A stretch of 25,373 nucleotides of DNA, taken from positions 1 through 25,373 of the IMG/VR virus record IMGVR_UViG_3300043775_002185; one strand, given 5' to 3'. Shown here one piece after another: positions 6,342 to 12,789 of this stretch. The stretch comes from a virus. Numbering within the stretch: the first letter of the stretch is position 1; each line of letters starts with the position of its first letter. The notes under the pieces are model-generated. The model did no database searches and was not told the origin of the DNA. It saw only the letters and a program-made list of their open reading frames with translations. Position numbers and translations under genes: made by a program.

Positions 6342-6772
6342 GAGAATCGGTAAGCCGTGAGTGCCAGTCGGTGAGAGTCACGCAAGGCGGCCGAAGTCTG
6401 AACGGAAAATTTGCGGATGGCTCAAATCATTATGACCTCCCTCTTTCAGGTCTCCACAAACCACGGACAAAGAGCCGGGGCGCGGCGGATACGCGCACAA
6501 CAACCTTCAACCCACCCATAAAACAAATGTCAATCATCTCAGATTCAGCCATATCCTGCCCTGCCTGCCACCGCGAGTGGCAGGACCACCCTGGAGCCGC
6601 ACATTGTTGCAAGCTCGCCACCGACCTGGCCGCCAACCTCCGCGCCGTCCTCACCTATACGCGCCCACCGGAATACAACCGCGACATCGGCGCACAGGAG
6701 GTTTTCTTCGACCTCATGGAAAACGCCAGGCGCTTGATCGTGAAGGCGCGGACTTTTGAAAGCGAGCTATGA
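6338..6772 (+). CDS. Hypothetical protein with a possible zinc-binding motif
   Basis: The frame from 6338 (ATGA overlap with the upstream stop) gives 144 residues. A second in-frame ATG at 6527, preceded by the A-rich leader common in this window, gives 81 residues. The C-terminal 81 residues look like the conserved part: CPACHREWQDHPGAAHCC could hold a metal through CxxC plus His/Cys, and an amphipathic helix follows (EVFFDLMENARRLIVKA). The first 63 residues are poor in pattern. A separate 34-residue frame at 6417-6521 lies in the same stretch, so the true arrangement is uncertain. Function unknown. Confidence 0.55.
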   Translation: MRESVSRECQSVRVTQGGRSLNGKFADGSNHYDLPLSGLHKPRTKSRGAADTRTTTFNPPIKQMSIISDSAISCPACHREWQDHPGAAHCCKLATDLAANLRAVLTYTRPPEYNRDIGAQEVFFDLMENARRLIVKARTFESEL

Positions 6773-7116
6773 GCCGACGACCAACACCAGAGACGGATGC
6801 CGAACGACGGGAAGGACTGATTCGAGGGAATGCAGTTCCGACGCACGTTGTTCCGGTTGAATTTGCTGAAGAGCTGGAGCGCGAGCGAGACGAGGCGCGG
6901 GAGGAGCAAGAAAAATACAAAGCATGGGCCGAAGATTCCAAACGCAACGCGGCTTATTCGGTCGAGCTTTATTACCAAGAGGCAAAAGAGGCAAAAGCCA
7001 TTGCCGACGATCTGGCCGCCATCGCCTCCCACTGCCTCGGATCGCATAGCTTTGCATCGAATGACACTGCCATAAAAATTGCCGCTGCGTTGAAGCGTTG
7101 GAAGAAATCCAAATGA
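6769..7116 (+). CDS. Coiled-coil hypothetical protein (115 aa)
   Basis: The N-terminus (RRPTPETDAERREG, then VPVEFAEELERERDEAREEQ) resembles a small family that I associate with phage early operons, consisting of a short motif followed by a charged coiled coil (about residues 30-75). The rest is Ala-rich and basic at the end. No catalytic motif is visible. Both ends are coupled to neighbours by ATGA. Family recollection is from memory and unverified. Confidence 0.6.
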   Translation: MSRRPTPETDAERREGLIRGNAVPTHVVPVEFAEELERERDEAREEQEKYKAWAEDSKRNAAYSVELYYQEAKEAKAIADDLAAIASHCLGSHSFASNDTAIKIAAALKRWKKSK

Positions 7117-7295
7117 ACTCCCTCCGCGACTACATCGCCCTCCGCCGCATCGATGCCATCCATGCGCTCAACCTCCTCCAAGACGCCGGAGTCATCTCCG
7201 ACCTGTGCGTCACGGTCGATGATGTCGGCGACGCTGGCAAGGCCGTCGCCTGGTTAAGCCTGCATGAGGATGAACTGAAAAGGGCTACAAAATGA
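7113..7295 (+). CDS. Hypothetical small helical protein (60 aa)
   Basis: The product (MNSLRDYIALRRIDAIHALN at the start) is predicted mostly helical with acidic loops. I chose the ATG at 7113 because it overlaps the upstream stop by ATGA; an ATG at 7098 would add five residues. No recognised family; it is one of a chain of coupled small genes running into the terminase. Confidence 0.55.
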   Translation: MNSLRDYIALRRIDAIHALNLLQDAGVISDLCVTVDDVGDAGKAVAWLSLHEDELKRATK

Positions 7296-7474
7296 AAGAG
7301 GTAGATTGTCTGGTGCATACATCCGCTGATGATTTGCGGGTTCAAACCAGGTATTTCCGCATGACGGGCGTTTATCCTGAGAGCGCTGTTCTGCGCGAAG
7401 CTCACGAAACTTGCGTGCGGCTTGGCTACAAAACAAAGGCGAAAATTTTGCAACCCCTTCTGAAGCGGCCATGA
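7292..7474 (+). CDS. Hypothetical small protein (60 aa)
   Basis: The product is a short mixed-structure protein ending in a basic tail (YKTKAKILQPLLKRP). It overlaps both neighbours by ATGA, and its stop is coupled to the terminase start. No family recognised. Confidence 0.55.
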   Translation: MKEVDCLVHTSADDLRVQTRYFRMTGVYPESAVLREAHETCVRLGYKTKAKILQPLLKRP

Positions 7475-9174
7475 TTCCTCAAACCAAAAGCCCAGTCATC
7501 CCCGAGATCGTCATCGAAGGCCGCCGACCGGACGGCACCTTTGTTGTGCAGTATCGTGGCCAACGCCTGGGAGCCACCGAGGCGCAGTTGCTTGCCATCC
7601 ACCGCGAGCGCGAGGAGCAGATCGCCCGCATGGTGGAGGATCCGTGGCGCTACGGGTGGGAGAATCCCGCTTGGGCGCGGGCGGATGCCGCATTCTCGGA
7701 GTTGCGGGAAAAATTTCCAAAAGGCGTTACAGAGCTTCTCATCCTCGGCGGAAACCGCTCGGGCAAGTCGCGCTACTATGCGCGGCGGGCCATGCAACAC
7801 CTCGTCAACAAACCCGGCGCAAAGGTGTGGTGCCTGCAAAGCACGGAGGCCGCATCAATCCAGAGCCAGCAACCCTACATTTGGGAATATCTGCCGCAGG
7901 AATGGCGGCCGGCCGGAAGTGGCAAACTCAAAAAAGGCAGCGTGGCAAACATCACCTACTCGCAGAAAGGGGGATTCACCGAAAACTCGCTGGTGCTGCC
8001 GAATGGATCGCAGTGTTGGTTCAAATTTTACTCGATGGATGTCACCTCTATCGAGGGCAGTGAGTTGGATTTCGTATGGGCCGATGAATTGGTGACGCCG
8101 GATTGGATCGAGGCGCTGCGCTTCCGTTTGCTCACCCGCGACGGCGAGCTGGGCATCGGCTTCACGCCGATTGAAGGCTACACAACGACTGTCAAAGAAT
8201 ACCTCGACGGCGCGAAGACGATTGAAGAAGTCGATGCCCCGCTCCTGCCGCGCTACCGCGAGGGCAACTTGATCGGCTTGGAGCAAGTGCCGCGCATCCA
8301 GCAATGCACCCGCGAGAAAGCCCGAGTTGTTTATTTCCACACCAGCGACAACCCCTACGGAAACCCCGAGGCCATGGAGACGGAGCTGCGCGGCAGCAAC
8401 CGCGAGCGAATCTTGATGCGTGCCTATGGCGTGCCGACAAAAGCCAAGATGTCGATGTTTCCAAAATTCCGCGAAGGCGTGCATGTGGTGCCTGCCGACA
8501 AGGTGCCGGGCGATGGCACGGTCTTCCAATTTGTCGATCCCGGCGAGGGCAAGACATGGGCCATGTTGTGGATCCGCTACACGCCGGATGGCCGGTGCTG
8601 GATTTACCGCGAGTGGCCCGACCAGCTTGAATACATCGAAGGCGTGGGTTATCCCGGCGCGTGGGCCGAGGCGGATGGCAAGCTGCAAGACGGCCGCCCT
8701 GGGCCTGCCCAAAAAGCCTGTGCCGGTTTTGGATTCGATGACTACAAGCGCATCATCGAAGCCGCCGAGAAAGCCGACTCCGCCGAAGTCGCCGAGCGTT
8801 GGATGGATAGCCGCTATGGCAACACGCCGACCATGACGCATGAAGGCGTGCGCACGCTCATCGAGCAATGCAGCGACCGCATCGGGCTCGACTTCCGCGC
8901 CACCAGCGGGCAGGCCATTGTGGAAGGCGTCACGCTCATCAACGATTGGCTGGCCTACAACGAAGACGCGCCGGTCGATGCCCTCAACTCACCGCGACTC
9001 TACATTTCCGACCGCTGCAAAAATCTCATCTACGCGCTCAAAACTTGGACCGGTGCGGATGGCAAAAAGGGAGCGACCAAGGATTGGATCGACATCTGCC
9101 GCTACATCACGCTTTCCGGCGTGGGCTACGAAGACCCCGCCATGCTGCGAGCCCGACCAGGAGGCTGCTATTGA
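7471..9174 (+). CDS. terL: Phage terminase, large subunit
   Basis: This 567-residue protein is the DNA-packaging motor and nuclease. The ATPase domain shows Walker A GGNRSGKS (G93-S100, K99) and Walker B DFVWADE (D200-E206, catalytic E206). The C-terminal RNase H-like nuclease begins near FVDPGEG with D356, a likely metal ligand, and continues to FGFDDYKR. The start at 7471 overlaps the upstream stop by ATGA; the frame is open from 7411, but that would overlap the previous gene by 64 bases. The stop codon lies inside the TTGACA of a promoter-like motif. It would act with the portal encoded at 12786 to fill the head. The small subunit is not obvious next to it. Confidence 0.95.
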   Translation: MIPQTKSPVIPEIVIEGRRPDGTFVVQYRGQRLGATEAQLLAIHREREEQIARMVEDPWRYGWENPAWARADAAFSELREKFPKGVTELLILGGNRSGKSRYYARRAMQHLVNKPGAKVWCLQSTEAASIQSQQPYIWEYLPQEWRPAGSGKLKKGSVANITYSQKGGFTENSLVLPNGSQCWFKFYSMDVTSIEGSELDFVWADELVTPDWIEALRFRLLTRDGELGIGFTPIEGYTTTVKEYLDGAKTIEEVDAPLLPRYREGNLIGLEQVPRIQQCTREKARVVYFHTSDNPYGNPEAMETELRGSNRERILMRAYGVPTKAKMSMFPKFREGVHVVPADKVPGDGTVFQFVDPGEGKTWAMLWIRYTPDGRCWIYREWPDQLEYIEGVGYPGAWAEADGKLQDGRPGPAQKACAGFGFDDYKRIIEAAEKADSAEVAERWMDSRYGNTPTMTHEGVRTLIEQCSDRIGLDFRATSGQAIVEGVTLINDWLAYNEDAPVDALNSPRLYISDRCKNLIYALKTWTGADGKKGATKDWIDICRYITLSGVGYEDPAMLRARPGGCY

Positions 9175-9191
9175 CACCCTCACCCTATAAT
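9171..9191 (+). promoter_or_regulatory. Short-spaced TTGACA-N9-TATAAT motif, copy 1
   Basis: TTGACA (9171-9176) and TATAAT (9186-9191) are separated by nine bases, followed by AAAATT and an ATG at 9201. The same layout recurs at 16711 and 21207. The hexamers are perfect sigma-70 consensus, but the spacing is far from the usual 17, so the element is either a phage-specific promoter type or something else. Confidence 0.5.
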
Positions 9192-9200
9192 AAAATTCGC

Positions 9201-9353
9201 ATGAAACTACTCCGTCGCCGCGATGTCATGGCCCGTCTTGGGGTCAGCGCCAAGCAAGTCACCAAACTCATCGATGCAGGCATCCTGCGCCCACTCCTCA
9301 AGCGTGGCTGCCGCGCCTGGTATCGAGCCGCTGATCTGGAAAAATTAACATGA
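9201..9353 (+). CDS. Mini helix-turn-helix protein (50 aa)
   Basis: The product (MKLLRRRDVMARLGVSAKQV, then TKLIDAGILRP) is a minimal MerR/excisionase-like HTH with a C-terminal wing (WYRAADLEKL). It starts ten bases after the TATAAT of the promoter-like motif, so an mRNA from it would be nearly leaderless. It could be a late regulator or a small DNA-binding accessory for packaging; its place straight after terL is suggestive only. The stop overlaps the next gene by ATGA. Confidence 0.68.
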   Translation: MKLLRRRDVMARLGVSAKQVTKLIDAGILRPLLKRGCRAWYRAADLEKLT

Positions 9354-9607
9354 GCGAAGAACGCATTCGATTTGATGGCTCACTGAGCCGAAACAAAAAA
9401 CAGGAAAAGCCAACGCAGCCTTCGCATAAAGGTTCCTGCACCATCGAGGGCGTGCCCTACTGGATCAGCGCGTATGTGAACGAGAGCCGCGACACCAAGG
9501 AAAAGTATTTCAAGCTCTACTTTGAGCCAAAGAAAGGCGAGTGGGCCGCGACCGCCGCAGAGCAAATCGCCGTGCCTCTCTCCGAGTCTCCTGACATTCC
9601 CTTTTGA
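9350..9607 (+). CDS. Hypothetical beta-rich phage protein (85 aa)
   Basis: The N-terminus has a charged linker (about residues 1-28) and the body looks like a small beta domain (TIEGVPYWISAYVNESRDTK, then KYFKLYFEPKKGEW). It resembles small phage proteins with a GxxxIxGxxYWISAWV-type pattern that I have seen without a function. It overlaps the upstream gene by ATGA, and its stop shares one base with the next start. Confidence 0.6.
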   Translation: MSEERIRFDGSLSRNKKQEKPTQPSHKGSCTIEGVPYWISAYVNESRDTKEKYFKLYFEPKKGEWAATAAEQIAVPLSESPDIPF

Positions 9608-9843
9608 TGAGCGCCGAAGACCTACAAGCCGCATGGTGCGTGCCGCCCGAGGAACTCTGGTTCCGCACCGTCTTGGCAAAAATAACCGACGCCATCGAAG
9701 ACGCCGCCGACATTACCTGCATGCCGCAAACGGCGCAGAACCCGGGTCTGCTGGCCCACAGCGCAGGCGGCTTGGAAGCCCTTCGCACCTTGCGCGAAGA
9801 GATCGAGCGCACACGCGCCGAGGCATTCGATTCCAAGAAATAA
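9607..9843 (+). CDS. Hypothetical small acidic helical protein (78 aa)
   Basis: The product is Ala/Glu-rich and mostly helical (AEDLQAAWCVPPEELWFRTV, then EALRTLREEIERTRAEAF), with two Cys residues. I use the ATG at 9607, which overlaps the upstream stop by one base; a TTG at 9604 is in frame. It is the last gene before the large intergenic region. No family recognised. Confidence 0.55.
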   Translation: MSAEDLQAAWCVPPEELWFRTVLAKITDAIEDAADITCMPQTAQNPGLLAHSAGGLEALRTLREEIERTRAEAFDSKK

Positions 9844-9868
9844 GTCGTCTTTGTTTTCTTAAAAAGGA

Positions 9869-9901
9869 ATCGGGCGCAAGCCGCCAAGCAATGCGCCCGA
9901 T
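9869..9901. terminator. Stem-loop after the terminase cassette
   Basis: ATCGGGCGCA (9869-9878) pairs perfectly with TGCGCCCGAT (9892-9901) around a 13-base loop. There is no T-run after it on the plus strand; on the minus strand it is followed by TTCCTTTTT. It could end minus-strand transcription or be an RNA-stabilising hairpin for the plus-strand message. Confidence 0.45.
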
Positions 9902-9960
9902 CACATAAACTACGAAATAATCCTAGCACACCCGCTCACCCTCGCGCAAGCCAAAATAAA

Positions 9961-9985
9961 AAAGGGTGAATAGTTTTCACCCTTT
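9961..9985 (-). terminator. Terminator-like hairpin, strongest on the minus strand
   Basis: AAAGGGTGAA (9961-9970) pairs with TTCACCCTTT (9976-9985) around a five-base loop. Read on the minus strand it is followed by TTTATTTT, a good Rho-independent layout. On the plus strand only the stem's own TTT follows. No minus-strand gene ends here, so its use is unclear; it may block antisense readthrough. Confidence 0.5.
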
Positions 9986-10039
9986 CTGGCGTTCACCTGG
10001 TGAAACAAAAAAGAATATAGGTAAGCCAAGTTTCCCCTC

Positions 10040-10066
10040 CTCCGTGGTCTCCGTGTCCTCCGTGGT
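10040..10066. repeat. Three 9-bp tandem repeats CTCCGTGNN
   Basis: CTCCGTGGT, CTCCGTGTC and CTCCGTGGT follow one another exactly. I recall similar period-9 CTCCGTG phrases in intergenic DNA of diverse bacteria, which would make this a captured host element and not a phage signal; that recollection is unverified. Confidence 0.75.
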
Positions 10067-10075
10067 GAAATCTTT

Positions 10076-10122
10076 TTAGCGCCCGTTAGCGCCCATTTAG
10101 TCCCGTTAGTGCCCGTTACGCC
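10076..10122. repeat. Iteron-like cluster of TTAGnGCCC repeats
   Basis: Five imperfect direct repeats of 7-11 bp follow one another: TTAGCGCCCG, TTAGCGCCCAT, TTAGTCCCG, TTAGTGCCCG and TTACGCC. The spacing is about one helical turn, so a protein could bind all copies on one face of the DNA. Candidate uses are a replication or packaging site, or an operator for the head genes. Confidence 0.7.
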
Positions 10123-10269
10123 AGCAGCCCATTCCCTTTCGGAAAATCAGCAGGCAGATTCCGAATCAAAGGCGAGTGCTGAACTGCTCGCCGCGAGTCC
10201 GTGAAAATGTCGGACCCGCACGCAGCCTCAGTTCTGACACATACCCGCGACTTGGACGCAAAACAAACC

Positions 10270-11310
10270 ATGGACCAGACAGAAACAGCATTCAGCATCG
10301 GCGACGTTATCGACACGCTGGGAATCACACTCCCGACTATCGATGAGACACCGGAAGCCGCAGAGGCCACACCGGAAACAGACGCGGATGAGACCACCAC
10401 TGACATAAACCCCGAGGATCAGCCCGAGGAAACCGACGCGCCGGAAACGGATGCCGACGACTCCACGGAAGATTCTGAACAACCCGAAGACCCCGCCGAG
10501 GAAGAGGACGACACCGCCGAGGAAGACCCCGAGTCTGCCGAAGCCCCCGCCGTCAAGAAGCTCGCCAAGCGAGTGGACAAGCTCACCGCCCGCGCCAAAA
10601 GCGCCGAGGAGCATGCCACCAGCCTGCAAGCCGAACTCACCGCTACCAAGGATGCGCTCACCCGCGCCCAGCCTATCGTGGTGCAAGATGCCGCCGACCC
10701 ATTGGCGGATGTCACTACGACCGAGGCCCTGGAGAACCGACTGGCCGCAGCGAATACGGTGCTCGACAATGTGCCCGACCTCATCGCCCAAGCCGATATG
10801 GATGGCGAAGTGGAAGTGCCCATGGGAGACGGCAGCACCCGCAAGTTCACGAAGCAAGAGCTTCAAGAACGCTTGCGAATCGCCCGCCAGATTCTCAAGG
10901 CCGAGCCTTCCCGCCGCAACTATCTCGCCCAGCGAGAGAATTTCCAGCACGAAGCCCGGCAGGTTTACCCCGAGTTGTTCCAGGAAAAATCCGAAGCCCG
11001 GCAGATGATGATGGCTACGCTGCAAGCGTATCCCGGCATCGCCAAGCTGCCGAACCTCGAACTCGTCATTGGAGACGCCATTCGTGGCCAAGCCCTCCGC
11101 TTCCAGCAAGCCGAGGCTCTCCAAAAGAAAGCCGCCACAGCCAAGGCCAAACCTGCCGCATCCGCAGCAGCCAAGCCCGCCATGGCCCCCAAGGTTGTCA
11201 GTCCCTCAGCCGCCCCCAAAACCAAATCAAAATCCGACCCGCTCGAAGCGCTGAAGAAATCTGGAAACCGTGATGCCGCCGAAAACTTCGTCGCCTCACT
11301 TTTCAACTAA
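10270..11310 (+). CDS. Scaffold-like acidic head assembly protein
   Basis: The 346-residue product sits between the packaging cassette and the capsid gene, the usual place for a scaffold. Residues 15-95 are highly acidic and repetitive (Asp/Glu/Pro/Thr). A coiled coil follows (VDKLTARAKSAEEHATSLQA), then a helical middle, then a Lys/Ala/Pro-rich linker and a C-terminal helix (DPLEALKKSGNRDAAENFVA) that could bind the capsid protein. I chose the ATG at 10270 because it follows the A-rich leader seen elsewhere; in-frame ATG 10207 and GTG 10201 would add 21 or 23 residues. No protease motif is seen. The role is inferred from position and composition. Confidence 0.7.
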   Translation: MDQTETAFSIGDVIDTLGITLPTIDETPEAAEATPETDADETTTDINPEDQPEETDAPETDADDSTEDSEQPEDPAEEEDDTAEEDPESAEAPAVKKLAKRVDKLTARAKSAEEHATSLQAELTATKDALTRAQPIVVQDAADPLADVTTTEALENRLAAANTVLDNVPDLIAQADMDGEVEVPMGDGSTRKFTKQELQERLRIARQILKAEPSRRNYLAQRENFQHEARQVYPELFQEKSEARQMMMATLQAYPGIAKLPNLELVIGDAIRGQALRFQQAEALQKKAATAKAKPAASAAAKPAMAPKVVSPSAAPKTKSKSDPLEALKKSGNRDAAENFVASLFN

Positions 11311-11355
11311 CTAACCCCAATGCCCCCCCAAACCTAACCCCACCCCCAGAATATT

Positions 11356-12366
11356 ATGGCAGCTACACCCATCACGACAGTCAAAGGCCAACGCGAGGAT
11401 CTCTCCGACGCAATGGTCCTCATCGAACCCGGCGATACACCGCTTTTCTCCATGTGCAAAAAGGCCAAGGAGCCAACCAATGTGCTCTTCCAGTGGCCTG
11501 CCGACCGCTACAACGACCCGCAGACAGCAGGCGTCCTCGCTTCCGATGATGTCACCAGCTTCGACGACCAGCACGCTAACCGCGTCCTCCTCAGCGGCCG
11601 CATCCAGAAAGTGCGCCGGGCGTTCCAAGTGGACGACCTCGTTGAAAATGTCGCCGACCTCGCAGGAGTCGGCAAAAAGCAAGCGTTCAACAAGTCCGCT
11701 GCCAAAGCTCTCGTTGAGCTGAAGATCGACATCGAAGCCATCATGGGCTCCGACAATGACAGCCAGGTGCAATCTGGCGCAAACCCCTACAAGACCCGTG
11801 GCGTCGGCGAGTGGATCAAATCCACAGCGCAGGCTGATACGGCTACCGCAGTGGACACCACGTTCCGCACCCCAGCGGCTTCGATCAACACGACCGCGAC
11901 CACTTCTCTCACAGAGAACAATGTCATCGACGTGCTTCAGAGCATCTACGGCGTGCGCCGCGCTCGCCGGAACTACGACCTCGTTTGCGGCGTCGCTCTC
12001 AAGCGTGCGTTCACAAACTTCATCCGCACCCAAGCGGGCAGCACGAATGTCATGTCCTCCGTGCGCACCTTCAACGCCAATGTTTCCGACAAGAAGATCG
12101 TAAACACCATCGACATCTACGAAGGCGACTTCGGCGTTCTCTCGCTGCATGTCTCGACCTACCTCGCTCATGGCGCGGCAGCCGCCGTTTCAGCCGCTCG
12201 CGGCTATGTGCTCGACATGGACCTCGTTTCCATCGGGTTCAATCGCAAACCAAGAATGGAAGAGCTTGAAGACCGTGGCGGTGGACGCCGTGGCTTCTGC
12301 GACGCCATCTTCGGCGTAGCGGTCAGCAACCCGCAGGTTCTCGGCAAATTTGCCGCAACGACCTAA
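11356..12366 (+). CDS. Major capsid protein, SU10-like (HK97 fold)
   Basis: The 336-residue product fits the SU10 major capsid family (DUF5309-type). The N-terminal region reads EDLSDAMVLIEPGDTPLFSM, followed by FQWPADRYND, ASDDVTSFDDQHANRVLLSG and a Q/V-rich strand region (QKVRRAFQVDDLVENVADLA). The C-terminal half has GDFGVLSLHVSTYL and RKPRMEELEDRGGGRRGFCD, typical of capsid A-domain strands. It would form the icosahedral shell. It is followed by a strong stem-loop (12383-12421), and the portal follows one small gene later. There is no Shine-Dalgarno: the start is after an AT-rich TATT. Assignment rests on remembered family patterns. Confidence 0.85.
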   Translation: MAATPITTVKGQREDLSDAMVLIEPGDTPLFSMCKKAKEPTNVLFQWPADRYNDPQTAGVLASDDVTSFDDQHANRVLLSGRIQKVRRAFQVDDLVENVADLAGVGKKQAFNKSAAKALVELKIDIEAIMGSDNDSQVQSGANPYKTRGVGEWIKSTAQADTATAVDTTFRTPAASINTTATTSLTENNVIDVLQSIYGVRRARRNYDLVCGVALKRAFTNFIRTQAGSTNVMSSVRTFNANVSDKKIVNTIDIYEGDFGVLSLHVSTYLAHGAAAAVSAARGYVLDMDLVSIGFNRKPRMEELEDRGGGRRGFCDAIFGVAVSNPQVLGKFAATT

Positions 12367-12382
12367 TTCCGCCCCCCAGCCC

Positions 12383-12421
12383 TTGCCGGTGGCCCCTCGT
12401 CTCAGGACAGGCCACCGGCAA
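12383..12421 (+). terminator. Strong stem-loop after the capsid gene
   Basis: TTGCCGGTGGCC (12383-12394) pairs perfectly with GGCCACCGGCAA (12410-12421) around a 15-base loop, and a TTTTT run follows at 12433-12437. The 11-base gap to the T-run makes it an imperfect Rho-independent terminator, but it would still reduce portal expression relative to capsid or protect the capsid message's 3' end. Confidence 0.65.
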
Positions 12422-12441
12422 CCGGGCTCCCCTTTTTGACA

Positions 12442-12789
12442 ATGGAAATCCTCAAAGAAGCCCTCAGCGACCTCCCCGGCGACCTCGCCGAAGGAGCAAA
12501 AAGCGAACTCTTCGAGCAGTGGAACTCCCGCGCCGTGCAGGCCGACGCCCGCCAGCACGCCATCGCCGCCGACCACGCCAAGCAAGACCTCCGCTCCATC
12601 GAAGGTGTGGGCGCTTTGACCCTTTCCGTTGACCCCCAAATTTATCACTTCTGGAATTGGAAAGTCCCCGGCTGCTGGCGTGATTCCGATTTCATCGCCT
12701 GGTTCAAACGCAACTTCCCTCAATGCGTCGTGAAATGCGGCGGCACAGGGAAGTTCGCCATCCTCATGCCCGGCCTACGAACAGCATGA
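12442..12789 (+). CDS. Hypothetical small head-module protein (115 aa)
   Basis: The product has an acidic helical N-terminal half (about residues 1-50) and a C-terminal part rich in aromatics (IYHFWNWKVPGCWRDSDFIA, then WFKRNFPQCVVKCGG). It lies between the capsid gene and the portal and overlaps the portal start by ATGA. I use the ATG at 12442; an in-frame TTG at 12436 is possible. No family recognised. Confidence 0.65.
   Translation: MEILKEALSDLPGDLAEGAKSELFEQWNSRAVQADARQHAIAADHAKQDLRSIEGVGALTLSVDPQIYHFWNWKVPGCWRDSDFIAWFKRNFPQCVVKCGGTGKFAILMPGLRTA

Larger units (their letters stand above)
9844..10269. other. Large intergenic region rich in dyads and direct repeats
   Basis: This is the only gene-poor stretch over 300 bases. 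It holds a 10-bp stem-loop (9869-9901), a 10-bp stem-loop with A/T flanks (9961-9985), a second dyad (9992-10004), three 9-bp repeats (10040-10066), a cluster of TTAGnGCCC-type repeats (10076-10122) and a small stem GGCGAG/CTCGCC (10171-10192). It separates the packaging cassette from the head genes and could hold a promoter, terminator or origin. Confidence 0.7.

Noticed and set aside
6417-6521. A 34-residue plus-strand frame inside 6338-6772
   Set aside because: It has only a weak GGAAA upstream and no pattern. I keep the longer frame as the call but note the uncertainty there.
7855-8868. Minus-strand open frame of 337 codons opposite terL
   Set aside because: The plus strand has clear terminase motifs; the antisense product shows only biased composition.
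11311-12171. Minus-strand open frame of 286 codons opposite the capsid gene
   Set aside because: Val/Asp/Gly-rich shadow of the capsid gene with no supporting motif.
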